Positions 24,514 to 34,400 of a stretch of DNA of 64,000 nucleotides are shown here, piece by piece; within the stretch, counting starts at the first letter, position 1; each line of letters opens with the position of its first letter. Source of the DNA: Maribellus sp. CM-23 (lineage in GTDB: Bacteria > Bacteroidota > Bacteroidia > Bacteroidales > Prolixibacteraceae); the NCBI RefSeq assembly GCF_021354595.1, contig NZ_JADWYJ010000004.1:434001-498000 (forward strand), in the 5' to 3' direction. Position numbers and translations under genes: made by a program. The notes under the pieces are model-generated. The model was not told where the DNA came from and did no database searches. It worked only from the letters and a program-made list of their open reading frames with translations.

Positions 24514-25266
24514 TTATGAATCAACCGAGCCAAATACCCTTTTCAGCAGGTTGGTAACCCGGGCTGCCGGGTCTTGGCGAATCTGTTTTTCTTCGTCTGC
24601 AATTTTGAGAAAAAGGCCGTCGAGAGCTTTGGCAGTCAGGTAATCTTCCAATTGGGTGTTCACCGGTTTTAAGCCTGCAATTTTCCCGGCCACACTGTTG
24701 GCCACGGTGTTCCATTTGCCGGTAAGGCTGTCCCAGCTTTCTTTGGTAGAAATGCCTCCCACCAGTTCCTTTTCCACCGAGCTTTTGATTTTTGGCTGGT
24801 AGAGCGCAAAAAGCTGGTCGTAAGTGGTTTTGTGAAGGTATTGCGTGGCCGCGTTGTTTTGTCCTTTCAAAATGCCCACTGCATCCGAAATGGTCATGCT
24901 TTTAATGCTGTTCACAAAAATGGGTGCGGCTTCTTTGGCGGCGTCTTCCGCAGCACGGTTGATTGTCAGCAGTACGTCCTGAACCAGTTTGTCGCCGCCC
25001 GGAATTTTGTTGAGGTTGTCGACAATTACATCGGCTTCGGGCGGAAGCATGATTTTCACCAGCTCGTCTTTGTAATATCCGTCGGTTTTTCCGAGTAATT
25101 GTGCCGATTTGTTGGTCCCGGTAACCAGTGCCTCTTTCAGACCCGCAACAATTTCATTTTGTGTAAGCGGTGCGTTGGCATCCAGGGTTTGCTGCGCCAG
25201 TTGGGTTAATTCAGCACAGCCCGTCAGTAAAATCAATAAAAGGGGTAAGAGTTTTTTACGAATCAT
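24514..25266 (-). CDS. DUF4197 lipoprotein
   Basis: A 250-residue lipoprotein: lipobox LILLTGCA at about residues 12-19 (Cys17), then one DUF4197 domain running to the end. Family features include NEIVAGLKEALVTGTNKSA after the linker, IMLPPEADVIVDNLNKIPGG near residue 72, and the C-terminal ALDGLFLKIADEEKQIRQDP. DUF4197 proteins are abundant in Bacteroidota and Proteobacteria and have no known function; helical and periplasmic. It follows the YgiQ gene by 21 bp on the same strand, so the two are probably cotranscribed. Confidence 0.88.
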   Translation of the reverse strand: MIRKKLLPLLLILLTGCAELTQLAQQTLDANAPLTQNEIVAGLKEALVTGTNKSAQLLGKTDGYYKDELVKIMLPPEADVIVDNLNKIPGGDKLVQDVLLTINRAAEDAAKEAAPIFVNSIKSMTISDAVGILKGQNNAATQYLHKTTYDQLFALYQPKIKSSVEKELVGGISTKESWDSLTGKWNTVANSVAGKIAGLKPVNTQLEDYLTAKALDGLFLKIADEEKQIRQDPAARVTNLLKRVFGSVDS

Positions 25267-25287
25267 TTCTTTGTGTTTAACAGAGTG

Positions 25288-27123
25288 TTATTTATTAAAA
25301 AGCTTTTTAACCAGGTCATCGCGTCCTTTGGATTTTAAGTCGTTGATGATCTTGTTTTTGAATTCCTTTTTGTACCAGAAAAAGAACTGGCGTTGCTTTT
25401 CCTTGGCATCGCGGTTTTTGGCGGTGTAAATTTCTTCCATCGTGTAAGGATGGTAGCCCGAATAATAAACCACGGTGGCCAGCGTCATGGGAGTGGGTGT
25501 AAAGTCCTGTACCTGCTCCAGCCTGAAATCCATATTTTTTGTTTGAATGGCAAGATTGGCCATATCTTCCGATTTACTGCCGGGGTGGCTCGAAATAAAA
25601 TACGGGATCAGTTGCTGGTTTAAATTCTCTTCTTTATTGATGCGTTTGAATTCCTCGTTCAATTCCTCAAACAATTTAAAAGAAGGTTTTCGCATAAATT
25701 TCAGCACCTCGTCCGACGAGTGTTCGGGAGCTACTTTTAAGCGCCCCGAAACGTGATGTTTGATCACCTCGCGTAAATATTGATGGTTGGCTTTGTTCGC
25801 CTCCTCGTTGTTGGTTTTCTCGAGGATCATATCGTAACGGATACCGCTTCCCACAAAGGCTTTTTTGACTTTAGGGTGCTGACGCACTTTTGCGTACAGG
25901 TCGAGCATGGGTTGGTGGTTGGTATCCAGGTTTTTACAAATGCTGGGGAAAATACACGACGGGCGTTTGCATTTTTTGCAAATCTCCTCGTGAATGCCTT
26001 TCATTTTGTACATGTTGGCCGACGGGCCTCCCAAATCGGAAATGTAACCTTTAAAATCGGGCATTTGCGTTACCTGTTCAACTTCCTTTAAAATGGATTT
26101 TTCGGAACGGCTGGCGATAAATTTTCCCTGGTGTGCCGAAATGGTGCAAAAAGTACAACCCCCGAAACATCCACGGTGAATGTTGATTGAATGCCGGATC
26201 ATTTCGTAAGCCGGAATGGTTTCCTTGCTGTTGTAACGCGGATGCGGCAAACGTGTGTAGGGCAGGTCGTAAACCTTGTCGATCTCGCTTTCCTTGAAAG
26301 TGGGCCATGGCGGATTTACTACTACTTTCCTGTTCCCGACACGTTGAACCAGCTTTTTGGCCTCCATTTTATTCGACTCTTCCTCGATGTGCATAAAATT
26401 GCGCGCATACTCTTTTTTGTCGGCAAGGCAGGTTTCGTGCGAAGCCAGCTCCAGTTCGTCCCAATTTTTTTTGGTGGCATAAGCTTCATCTTCTCCAACC
26501 ATAAAGGCAGTTTGGGGAATTGATGTAAGGCTTTCAATAGGAATGCCCCGTTTTACAAGTTTGGCAAATTCCACGATCGTCTTTTCACCCATTCCGTAAA
26601 ATAGAATGTCAGCCTTTGTATCTTCCAAAATCGAAGGCATCAGTTTATCCGACCAGTAGTCGTAGTGGGTAACCCGTCGCAACGAAGCTTCAATTCCGCC
26701 AATTACAAGCGGCACATCGGGGTATAGCTTTTTTAAAATATTACAGTAGGTAATGGTGGCGTAGTCCGGGCGCTGTCCCGATCTTCCACCGGGCGTGTAG
26801 GCATCCGACGAACGTTTTCGTTTGCCGGCCGTGTAGTGGTTCACCATCGAGTCCATGTTTCCGGCGGTTACCGCAAAAAACAGGTTCGGGCGCCCCAGCT
26901 TTTTGAAATCACGCAGGTCGTCCTTCCAGTTCGGTTGCGGAACAACGGCCACACGCAGGCCTTCGTGTTCCAAAACTCTTCCAATAACCGCAGCGCCAAA
27001 CGACGGGTGATCGATGTAAGCATCACCCGTAAAAAGGATCACATCGATCTCGTCCCATCCCATCTGCTGCACTTCTTTTTTCGATGTGGGAAGCCAAAGG
27101 CTTATATCCGTTTTATGCTCCAA
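25288..27123 (-). CDS. YgiQ family radical SAM protein
   Basis: A radical SAM protein of about 611 residues. The cluster motif is HRGCFGGCTFCTISAHQGK (CxxxCxxC), preceded by the YgiQ N-terminal cobalamin-like domain (DVILFTGDAYIDHPSFGAAV) and followed by the C-terminal YgiQ-specific region (RHPKVKKAFVGSGIRYDMIL). The reaction is unknown. Start choice: the family begins close to a WLPTSKKEV-type motif, which fits a TTG at 27123, and a promoter-like CATATTTG lies at 27161-27168. In-frame ATGs at 27183 and 27243 would add 20 or 40 atypical residues. First gene of a pair with the DUF4197 lipoprotein. Confidence 0.88.
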   Translation of the reverse strand: MEHKTDISLWLPTSKKEVQQMGWDEIDVILFTGDAYIDHPSFGAAVIGRVLEHEGLRVAVVPQPNWKDDLRDFKKLGRPNLFFAVTAGNMDSMVNHYTAGKRKRSSDAYTPGGRSGQRPDYATITYCNILKKLYPDVPLVIGGIEASLRRVTHYDYWSDKLMPSILEDTKADILFYGMGEKTIVEFAKLVKRGIPIESLTSIPQTAFMVGEDEAYATKKNWDELELASHETCLADKKEYARNFMHIEEESNKMEAKKLVQRVGNRKVVVNPPWPTFKESEIDKVYDLPYTRLPHPRYNSKETIPAYEMIRHSINIHRGCFGGCTFCTISAHQGKFIASRSEKSILKEVEQVTQMPDFKGYISDLGGPSANMYKMKGIHEEICKKCKRPSCIFPSICKNLDTNHQPMLDLYAKVRQHPKVKKAFVGSGIRYDMILEKTNNEEANKANHQYLREVIKHHVSGRLKVAPEHSSDEVLKFMRKPSFKLFEELNEEFKRINKEENLNQQLIPYFISSHPGSKSEDMANLAIQTKNMDFRLEQVQDFTPTPMTLATVVYYSGYHPYTMEEIYTAKNRDAKEKQRQFFFWYKKEFKNKIINDLKSKGRDDLVKKLFNK

Positions 27124-27273
27124 TTTTTCTTGTTTTTCTCTACCTATAACAAACAGGGGGCAAATATGATCAAAAAAAAGCATATCGCCTTGTTTATCTG
27201 ATAAGTAATGGAAAGACCGGTGTAGAAAGGGGAAATAAAACATGGTTCGAAAACTAAAATTGAAAAAACATTC

Positions 27274-27281
27274 TATTTTTG
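27274..27281 (+). promoter_or_regulatory. Candidate -7 box (TATTTTTG)
   Basis: Exact TAnnTTTG match about 40 bp before the fused acyltransferase gene. Confidence 0.5.
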
Positions 27282-27322
27282 TAGAGGTACTACTTGAGGT
27301 TTTACACCGTTAGCAACAAGAA

Positions 27323-29101
27323 ATGGAGTTACTGAATCCGAAAGATCTGTTCAACGATCGACCTGCCATCCTGGCCAGCGGAGATTATTTCGCTAAATTT
27401 CTGATGTATATTCTTCGTTTTAACAAGCTTAATAAAATTTACAGCCAAATTGCTCAGAAAGAAGGCGTGGATTTTATTGATGAGCTGATAAAAACGCTGG
27501 AAATCAACATGGTTTTCGATGAGAGTGAATTGAAAAAGATTCCGAAGGAAGGCCCGCTGATTGTGGTGGCCAATCATCCGCTGGGCGGATTCGACGGCTT
27601 GCTGCTGATCAAGTACTTGTCGATGGTGCGAAGCGATGTAAAAGTGCTGGCAAGCTTCCTGTTGAAAAAGATTGAACCGGTTTCCGAATATTTCCTGTCA
27701 GAAAATCCTTTTGGTACGCGGGAGGAAAGCATGGCGGGTTTGGGAGAAGCCGAGACGCATTTGAAAAACAATGGCGTACTGTGTCTTTTCCCGGCGATTA
27801 ATGTAAGTACCAAAGACTCATTTGACGGAGTTACCGACAAGGTATGGCAGTTCCCGATTGTGAAATTCATCAAAAAAGCACAGGTTCCGGTGGTTCCGGT
27901 TCTGTTTCAGGGAAGCAACAGCCGTTTGCTGCAGTTCTTTGCCAAAATTCATCCGTCGTTGAAACACGCCCGGCTGCCCTCGGAGTTGCTGAGCAAGCGA
28001 CACAAGAATATTAAGCTGAGAATTGGGAGTCCGGTTTCGGTAACGGAGCAGGATCACTTTTGCGATGTGTACCAGTTTGGGCGTTTTCTGCGTGCCAAAA
28101 CCTACAGCATGGAATCGGACATCGAGGTGCGGCGTTTTTTCAATTATTCGATCAAGCCGGAGATGAAACCGCAGCCGATCATTGATCCCATTCCAACGGA
28201 ATTGATCCTGAAGGAGATTCAATCGATAAAATGCGACTATACGCTTTTCAAGCTTAAAAATTATATATCGTACTGTGCCCCGTCGAAGTTGATCCCCAAT
28301 ATTCTGAATGAAATTGGCCGTTTGCGCGAAATCACCTTCCGGGAAGTGGGCGAGGGAACCAATCTTAGCATTGATGTGGATGAGTTTGATTTGTACTACA
28401 ACCAAATGTTTATCTGGGATGAGGAAGAGCAACGGATTGTAGGGGCTTACCGGATCGGACAGGGGAGAGATATCATGGAGCAGTACGGGAAGCGGGGATT
28501 TTATCTGCAAACCCTTTTTCGCCTCGATGATAAGTTGAAGCCGGTTTTGGAGGAAAGCCTTGAGCTGGGGCGTTCGTTTGTGATTAAGGAATACCAGCGA
28601 AAACCGATGCCACTCTTTTTGCTGTGGAAAGGGATTTTGTATTTTCTGCTGAAAAACCCGGAATACCGCTACCTGATCGGGCCGGTGAGTATCAGCAACA
28701 ACTATTCGAAGGTTTCAAAAGATATGATCGTGCGCTTTATTCTGCGCAATCATTTGAACTGGCAACTGGCGAAATATGTCCGCTCGCGAAACAGCTATAC
28801 TTTCAAAAGCGACAATACCGACCTGAATCTGCTGATGGAGAACATGGACAGCATCGATAGGCTGGACAAAACCATTGGCGATGTGGATGAGCTAAATTCT
28901 GGCTTGCCCGTTTTGCTGAAGAAATACATTAAGCTGAACGCCAAAATCATTGGCTTTAACGTCGACCCGAAATTCAATAATTGTCTCGACGGACTGATTG
29001 TACTGGATGTGTACGATGTTCCGAAAAATACCATCGAATCGCTCTCGAAAGAAGCCAACGACGGATCTATTTTGGATCGTTTTTATGGAAACAGGGAGTA
29101 G
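27323..29101 (+). CDS. Fused O-acyltransferase/N-acyltransferase (OlsF-type aminolipid synthase)
   Basis: A 592-residue two-domain protein. The N-terminal half (about residues 1-270) is a PlsC-type lysophospholipid acyltransferase with the acceptor motif NHPLGGFDG (Bacteroidota variant of NHxxxxD) and a block-II-like LCLFPAINVS. The C-terminal half (about 300-592) is a GNAT-like OlsB/GlsB acyl-ACP N-acyltransferase (LREITFREVGEGTNLSIDVD; RIVGAYRIGQGRDIMEQYG). The same order is known in OlsF, which makes ornithine lipids in two steps, and separate GlsB/GlsA proteins make glycine lipids in Bacteroides. The head-group amino acid here is unknown. Membrane-associated, cytosolic face. Monocistronic. 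Confidence 0.85.
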   Translation: MELLNPKDLFNDRPAILASGDYFAKFLMYILRFNKLNKIYSQIAQKEGVDFIDELIKTLEINMVFDESELKKIPKEGPLIVVANHPLGGFDGLLLIKYLSMVRSDVKVLASFLLKKIEPVSEYFLSENPFGTREESMAGLGEAETHLKNNGVLCLFPAINVSTKDSFDGVTDKVWQFPIVKFIKKAQVPVVPVLFQGSNSRLLQFFAKIHPSLKHARLPSELLSKRHKNIKLRIGSPVSVTEQDHFCDVYQFGRFLRAKTYSMESDIEVRRFFNYSIKPEMKPQPIIDPIPTELILKEIQSIKCDYTLFKLKNYISYCAPSKLIPNILNEIGRLREITFREVGEGTNLSIDVDEFDLYYNQMFIWDEEEQRIVGAYRIGQGRDIMEQYGKRGFYLQTLFRLDDKLKPVLEESLELGRSFVIKEYQRKPMPLFLLWKGILYFLLKNPEYRYLIGPVSISNNYSKVSKDMIVRFILRNHLNWQLAKYVRSRNSYTFKSDNTDLNLLMENMDSIDRLDKTIGDVDELNSGLPVLLKKYIKLNAKIIGFNVDPKFNNCLDGLIVLDVYDVPKNTIESLSKEANDGSILDRFYGNRE

Positions 29102-29333
29102 GAGTTCAGGGTTTAAAGTTCAGGTTTCAGAGAAAGGAGCGTATTGCGGGCTTTGCATATTTTTAGAAGCAAGTTTTCAGTCGCAGTCACAGTTTTCAGT
29201 TTAATTTTCTGATGACTAATGTTCGATGACTCTTCGTTCGACATTAAGAGTTCGTCCCTTGACCGAAAGTATAGGTGGCGGGGGTATTTATCATTTATTT
29301 TTCCTCTGGCTCGTGGCTCGAAGCTGATAGCTC
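29102..29333. repeat. Repeat-filled intergenic region (types A and B words)
   Basis: The 232-bp gap between convergent genes holds no open frame of note. It contains CAGT-type words (GTTTTCAGTCGCAGTCACAG at 29174-29193 and the continuation TTTTCAG), a TTCAGG/TTCAGA-rich stretch at 29104-29131, and type A-like words (CTCGTGGCTCGAAGCTGATA near 29308-29327). Confidence 0.6.
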
Positions 29334-29534
29334 TCAGTTCTCTTCTATAATATTTTTAACGCGGCCAACTTGTCCGTCGTCCAGCATTACTTTTATGCCA
29401 TGTGGATGATTGGGGGATTTGGTAAGGATTCGTTTAACAAATCCTTCCGTCAACTCCCCGGTACGCTGGTCTTTTTTCAAAACAATTTCGACCAGCATGC
29501 CCGGTTGGATGTTTTTGCGTTGCCTGCCGTCCAT
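29334..29534 (-). CDS. ywbE: YwbE family protein
   Basis: A 66-residue protein matching the YwbE/DUF2196 family over its full length: RKNIQPGMLVEIVLKKDQRT, then GELTEGFVKRILTKSPNHPH, then GIKVMLDDGQVGRVKNI. The fold is a small beta barrel like a KOW or Sm-like domain, suggesting contact with RNA or a ribonucleoprotein, but no role is established. Its ATG overlaps the stop codon of the ABC-F gene by one base (TAATG), so it is translated with that ribosome-acting ATPase. Confidence 0.88.
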   Translation of the reverse strand: MDGRQRKNIQPGMLVEIVLKKDQRTGELTEGFVKRILTKSPNHPHGIKVMLDDGQVGRVKNIIEEN

Positions 29535-31150
29535 TAGCCCTTGTACATTCTTTCGCGTTGTTCCTTAATCTTTTCGTCGGTGATGTAATCGTCGTAATTC
29601 ATCAGCTTGTCGATGATTCCGTTGGGTGTGAGTTCGATCACGCGGTCACATACCGATGAAATAAAGGTATGGTCGTGCGACGACATGAAAACATTTCCAG
29701 GGAATTTAACCAGGTTGTTGTTAAAAGCCTGGATCGATTCAAGGTCGAGGTGGTTGGTTGGTGTATCCAGAATCAGTGCGTTGGCATCGAGCAGCATCAT
29801 TTTGGCGATCATACAACGCATTTTTTCTCCACCCGACAACACGTTTACTTTTTTGTAGATTTCTTCTCCGGCAAACAGCATTTTACCGAGGTATCCGCGA
29901 ATGTAGATTTCGGTGGTGTCGTTGGTAAACTGGCACAGCCAATCGAACAGTGTCATTTCGCCCTGGAAGAACTCCGAGTTATCAAGCGGCAAATAGGCCG
30001 TTGTAATGGTTTGTCCCCACTGGAAAGTTCCGGTGTCGGCATCGCGGTGTCCGTTGATGATCTCGAACAGAGCCGTCATCGCACGGTGGTCGCGCGAAAG
30101 GAAAACGATCTTCTCACCTTTTTGTGTCGAGAAAGTAACGTCTTTAAACAAAGTAGTTCCATCAATACCTGCGCTCAGGTTTTCCACATCCAGGATGCGG
30201 TCGCCGGCTTCGCGTTCCGGTCTGAAAATAATACCGGGGTACTTACGTGTAGAAGGTTGAATTTCGTCCACGTTAAGTTTTTCCAGCATTTTCTTGCGGC
30301 TGGTGGTTTGTTTCGACTTGGCCACGTTGGCACTGAAACGCGCAATAAACTCCTGCAATTCTTTCTTTTTCTCCTCGGCTTTCTTGTTCTGGGCCGCCTG
30401 TTGTCTCAGGGCAAGCTGGCTACTTTCGTACCAGAAGGTATAGTTTCCGGCAAACAGTTTGATCGCACCAAAGTCTATATCGATGGTGTGGGTACTGATC
30501 GCATCGAGGAAATGTCGGTCGTGCGAAACTACCAAAACCGTATTTTCATAATTCGACAGGTAGTTTTCGAGCCAAACCACGGTTTCGAGGTCGAGGTCGT
30601 TGGTAGGCTCATCGAGCAACAGGTTGTCAGGATTTCCAAAAAGTGCCTGTGCCAGCAGTACCCTCACTTTGTGGTTCCCGCTCATGTCTTTCATCAGGGT
30701 GTAATGAAAATCTTCTTTTACCCCCAGGTTGCTCAGCAGTGTAGCGGCATCGTTTTCTGCATTCCACCCGCCCATATCGCCAAATTTCTCTTCCAGTTCG
30801 GCCGCTTTTAGGCCATCCTCTTCCGAAAAATCGGGTTTGTTGTAAAGAGCGTTCTTTTCCTGCATCAGGTCCCACATTTCGGTGTAACCTTTCATTACAG
30901 TATCGAGTACCGTAAACTCATCAAAGGCAAAGTGGTCCTGGCGCAACACCGAAAGCCGTTCACCCGAACCAAGGGTAACCGAACCGCTGGTAGCATCAAT
31001 GTCACCTGATATTGCTTTCAAAAAAGTTGACTTACCGGCACCATTGGCACCAATCACACCGTAGCAGTTGCCCGGAGTGAACTTGAGGTTAACGTCCTGA
31101 AACAATACGCGTTTCCCAAACTGAATACTTAAATTCGATACTGTAATCAT
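29534..31150 (-). CDS. ABC-F ATPase (YbiT-like) with a degenerate second site
   Basis: A 538-residue tandem ABC protein without membrane segments, the ABC-F class that acts on ribosomes. Domain 1 has an intact Walker A (GANGAGKST), signature DMSGNHKVRVLLAQ and Walker B LLLDEPTNDLDLE. The inter-domain P-site tRNA-interaction motif region is at about residues 245-300. In domain 2 Walker A is lost (EKIVFLSRDHRAMTA), the signature LSGGEKMR is kept, and the Walker B catalytic Glu is Thr (LILDTPTNHLDLE). This resembles the YbiT branch seen in Bacteroidota. One base of overlap with ywbE. Confidence 0.88.
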   Translation of the reverse strand: MITVSNLSIQFGKRVLFQDVNLKFTPGNCYGVIGANGAGKSTFLKAISGDIDATSGSVTLGSGERLSVLRQDHFAFDEFTVLDTVMKGYTEMWDLMQEKNALYNKPDFSEEDGLKAAELEEKFGDMGGWNAENDAATLLSNLGVKEDFHYTLMKDMSGNHKVRVLLAQALFGNPDNLLLDEPTNDLDLETVVWLENYLSNYENTVLVVSHDRHFLDAISTHTIDIDFGAIKLFAGNYTFWYESSQLALRQQAAQNKKAEEKKKELQEFIARFSANVAKSKQTTSRKKMLEKLNVDEIQPSTRKYPGIIFRPEREAGDRILDVENLSAGIDGTTLFKDVTFSTQKGEKIVFLSRDHRAMTALFEIINGHRDADTGTFQWGQTITTAYLPLDNSEFFQGEMTLFDWLCQFTNDTTEIYIRGYLGKMLFAGEEIYKKVNVLSGGEKMRCMIAKMMLLDANALILDTPTNHLDLESIQAFNNNLVKFPGNVFMSSHDHTFISSVCDRVIELTPNGIIDKLMNYDDYITDEKIKEQRERMYKG

Positions 31151-31172
31151 TTTCTAATCCATTTTACCATTT

Positions 31173-31200
31173 AGCCCTCCGAAAAGGGCGTGCAAACGTA
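31173..31200 (-). promoter_or_regulatory. Promoter box and leader hairpin of the ABC-F gene
   Basis: Minus strand: TACGTTTG (plus 31193-31200) is an exact TAnnTTTG match. It is followed by a GCCCT/AGGGC hairpin (plus 31173-31188), close to the expected transcription start. The gene starts at 31150. The remaining 230 bp up to the next gene are AT-rich with nothing recognised. Confidence 0.5.
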
Positions 31201-31434
31201 AGTAATTATTTGTGAATGTTTTCACTGAATTGGATACGAAGGTACAACCAAAACCTAAACTTAATAATGCAATTCGCTTTTTCATTATTTATTCACAATC
31301 CTAAACCCTTGATTCAGTTATGTGTTGTAACGAAAGATGAAATAAAAAGTTAACATATTATTAATGGATTTCTTTTTTGTTTCTTCCTCCCAATTTCCGA
31401 AATTGAACTACTTAATTAAAATAAACTGCTTGAA

Positions 31435-34400
31435 ATGAACAAAATTTTACTTCGCCTGAGAATGATTCTCATTCTCCTTTGTGCATCGTTGGTTTCGTTT
31501 GCACAATCAGTCATTATTAACGAAATAAGGATCGATCAGCCTTCAACGGATAATGATGAATATTTTGAATTAGCCGGAAATGCCGGACAGGATCTAAGCG
31601 GGCTTACTTACCTGGTTATCGGCGACGGAACAGGTGGTAGCGGTGTGATTGAAGCGGTTGTGGATCTGACCGGACAGCAAATTGCAACGGATGGTTTTTT
31701 TGTGGTTGGAGAATCGACCATGACCATTGCCACTCCCGATTTTCTGGCATCGCTGAATTTTGAAAACAGCGACAATGTTACCCATCTCCTGGTATCCGGC
31801 TTTACCGGAGCACTGGGCGACGATTTGGATGTTGAGGATGACGGCGAACTGGATGTAACGCCGTGGACGGAGATTGTGGACGGAGTTGCTTTGCTTCAGT
31901 CAACCATTTCCGGAGACAAAGTGTACAGCACCATTCAGGTGGGGCCCGATGGTACTTTTGTGCCGGGACATGTATTGCGGGATTGCAGCCAGGTTTGGCA
32001 AATCGGCCCTTTTGAACTTGGAGATGGAGATACTCCGGGTGCTTCCAATTGCGGTAGCCCGGTAGAAGTGAAGGTGGTGATCAATGAGTTTTCTGCTTCT
32101 ACAACCGGTACCGACGTGGAGTATGTGGAAATTAAAAGTAACCCGAATACCGATTTAAGTGCCTATTCTGTACTCGAAATTGAAGGAGACGGAAGTAGTG
32201 CCGGTACGATCGATGAGGTGCTTGTTTTGGGAACAACGGATGCAAATGGCTACTATTTGGCCAATCTGCCTGCCAACACATTTGAAAATGGTTCGCTGAC
32301 TTTGTTGCTGGTAAAGAATTTTACGGGAGCATTGGGCGACGACCTGGATACGGATAATGACGGAGTTTTGGATGCTACTCCCTGGGAGGAGTTGACAGAC
32401 GATGTGGCTGTGAATGACGGAGGTGCCGGTGATTTGAATTACTCCACTTCTGTTTTAACCGTTTCTTACGACGGTCTTGCTTTTGCCCCGGGTGGTGCTT
32501 CGCGTATTCCGGATGGTTTGGATACCGATTCTCCTGCCGACTGGATGAGGAATGATTTTGACTTGTACGGTATTCCCGGATTTGCCGGAAGTCCAGTAAA
32601 TGGAGAAGCGATAAGCACTCCGGGAGCTGAAAACGAGAAATATGTTTTTGTTGAAGTCATTTCGTTGATCATTAACGAGGTGGACGCAGACACACCCGGA
32701 ACAGATACGGAAGAATTTATTGAACTGTATGATGGCGGTTTGGGAAATAAAGCGCTGGATGGTTACATCGTGGTTCTTTACAACGGAAGCAACGACCTTT
32801 CATATGCTGCCTACGACCTGGCCGGTTATTTTACCAATGCCGACGGGTATTTTGTTATCGGCAATGCTGATGTCGCCAATGTTGATCTGGTGGTTGCGAG
32901 TAATGCCATTCAGAACGGAGCCGATGCAGTCGCCTTGTACAAAGACACGATCACAAATTTCCCGAACGGAACGCCGGTAACGCTTACCAACCTGGAAGAT
33001 GCTTTGGTATATGACACCGATGATTCGGACGATGCCGGCTTGCTGGTGCTGCTTGAAGCAGGCGAGCAGCAGGTAAATGAAAACATGACCGGCGACAAAG
33101 ACAACCTGTCGATGCAGCGGATTCCAAATGGAAGCGGAGGCGCCCGCATGACGACAAGCTATTCGATGTTCAAACCAACTCCCGGAACTGAAAATGGAGT
33201 GATCGTTAATCCTCCGGCACCCGATGTAATTTCGATTGCTGATGCCCGCGTTGCCGCCGAAGGAACTACTGTAACTATTTCCGGTACTTTAACGGTTGCC
33301 GATCAGTTTGCCGGTTCGGCCTATATGCAGGATTCAACCGCCGGGATTGCTGTTTTTGACGCATTGGTTCACGGTGCGGGAGTTTTCCAGATTGGTGATT
33401 CCATTACCATAACCGGAACAAGAAGTGTGTACAACGGACAACTTCAGGTCAGCCCGGTAAGCGAAGTGGTTTCGCACGGTGCTGCTCTTTCTCCCGTTCA
33501 GCCAAAAGCGCTTACAATGGCCGAGCTTTCTGCGCATCCCGCTGAGTTGGTGAAACTGACGGATGTTACTTTTCCAGCGCCGGGAGCATTGATCTTTGGT
33601 AATTCAAATATTGTGGTGGCCGATGCTTCGGGAAGTGGCGAAGTCAGAATCGATGCTGATGCCGCTGATTTGGTTGGCCTTGCTCAACCCGAAAGTTGCG
33701 AGGAAGTAATTGGGGTTGTTGGCAGGTATTACGATTTGTTTCAGCTGATGCCGCGCATAAAGAGCGATCTGCCTTGCGCTGAAAAATACAAACAAACCGG
33801 AGATGATCTGGCTATCTCAAAAGAACAAACACTGGATGTTGTGACCTGGAACATAGAATGGTTTGGCGACGAAGGAAATTCTCCCGCCAAAGGCGATGCC
33901 AATACGGTTCAGAAAGACAGCGTCAAGGCTGTTCTGAATGCATTGGATGCTGATATTTATGCCGTGGAAGAAATTTCGGATGATGCCTTGTTTGCGCAAA
34001 TGGTCAGCGAAATGAACGGTTACGATTATGTGCTTTCTAATTATACGTCGAATCCGAATGATGCCGGCGTAAAACAAAAAGTGGGGTTCATTTACAAAAC
34101 ATCAACTGTTTCGGTGGTGAAAACCATGCCGCTCCTGGCTTCCATTCATCCTTACTACAACGGTGGTGATGGCTCGGCGCTTGTCGGATATCCCGATCCG
34201 GATGTAACCCGGTTCTACGCCAGTGGCAGGTTGCCTTTTATGATGGTGGCAGACGTTACCATTAACGGTGTTACTGTTCGTTACCATGTAATTGATATTC
34301 ATGCGCGAGCCAACAATAGTTCCGATCCTTTGCTGCGTTACCAGATGCGGAAATACGATGTAGAGGTGTTGAAAGATACTCTGGACCAGTATTATTCTGA

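Noticed and set aside
29669..30811. 380-codon plus-strand frame opposite the ABC-F gene
   Set aside because: Long, but it is antisense to an unmistakable ABC-F protein and has the Val/Phe/His-rich composition typical of such shadows.
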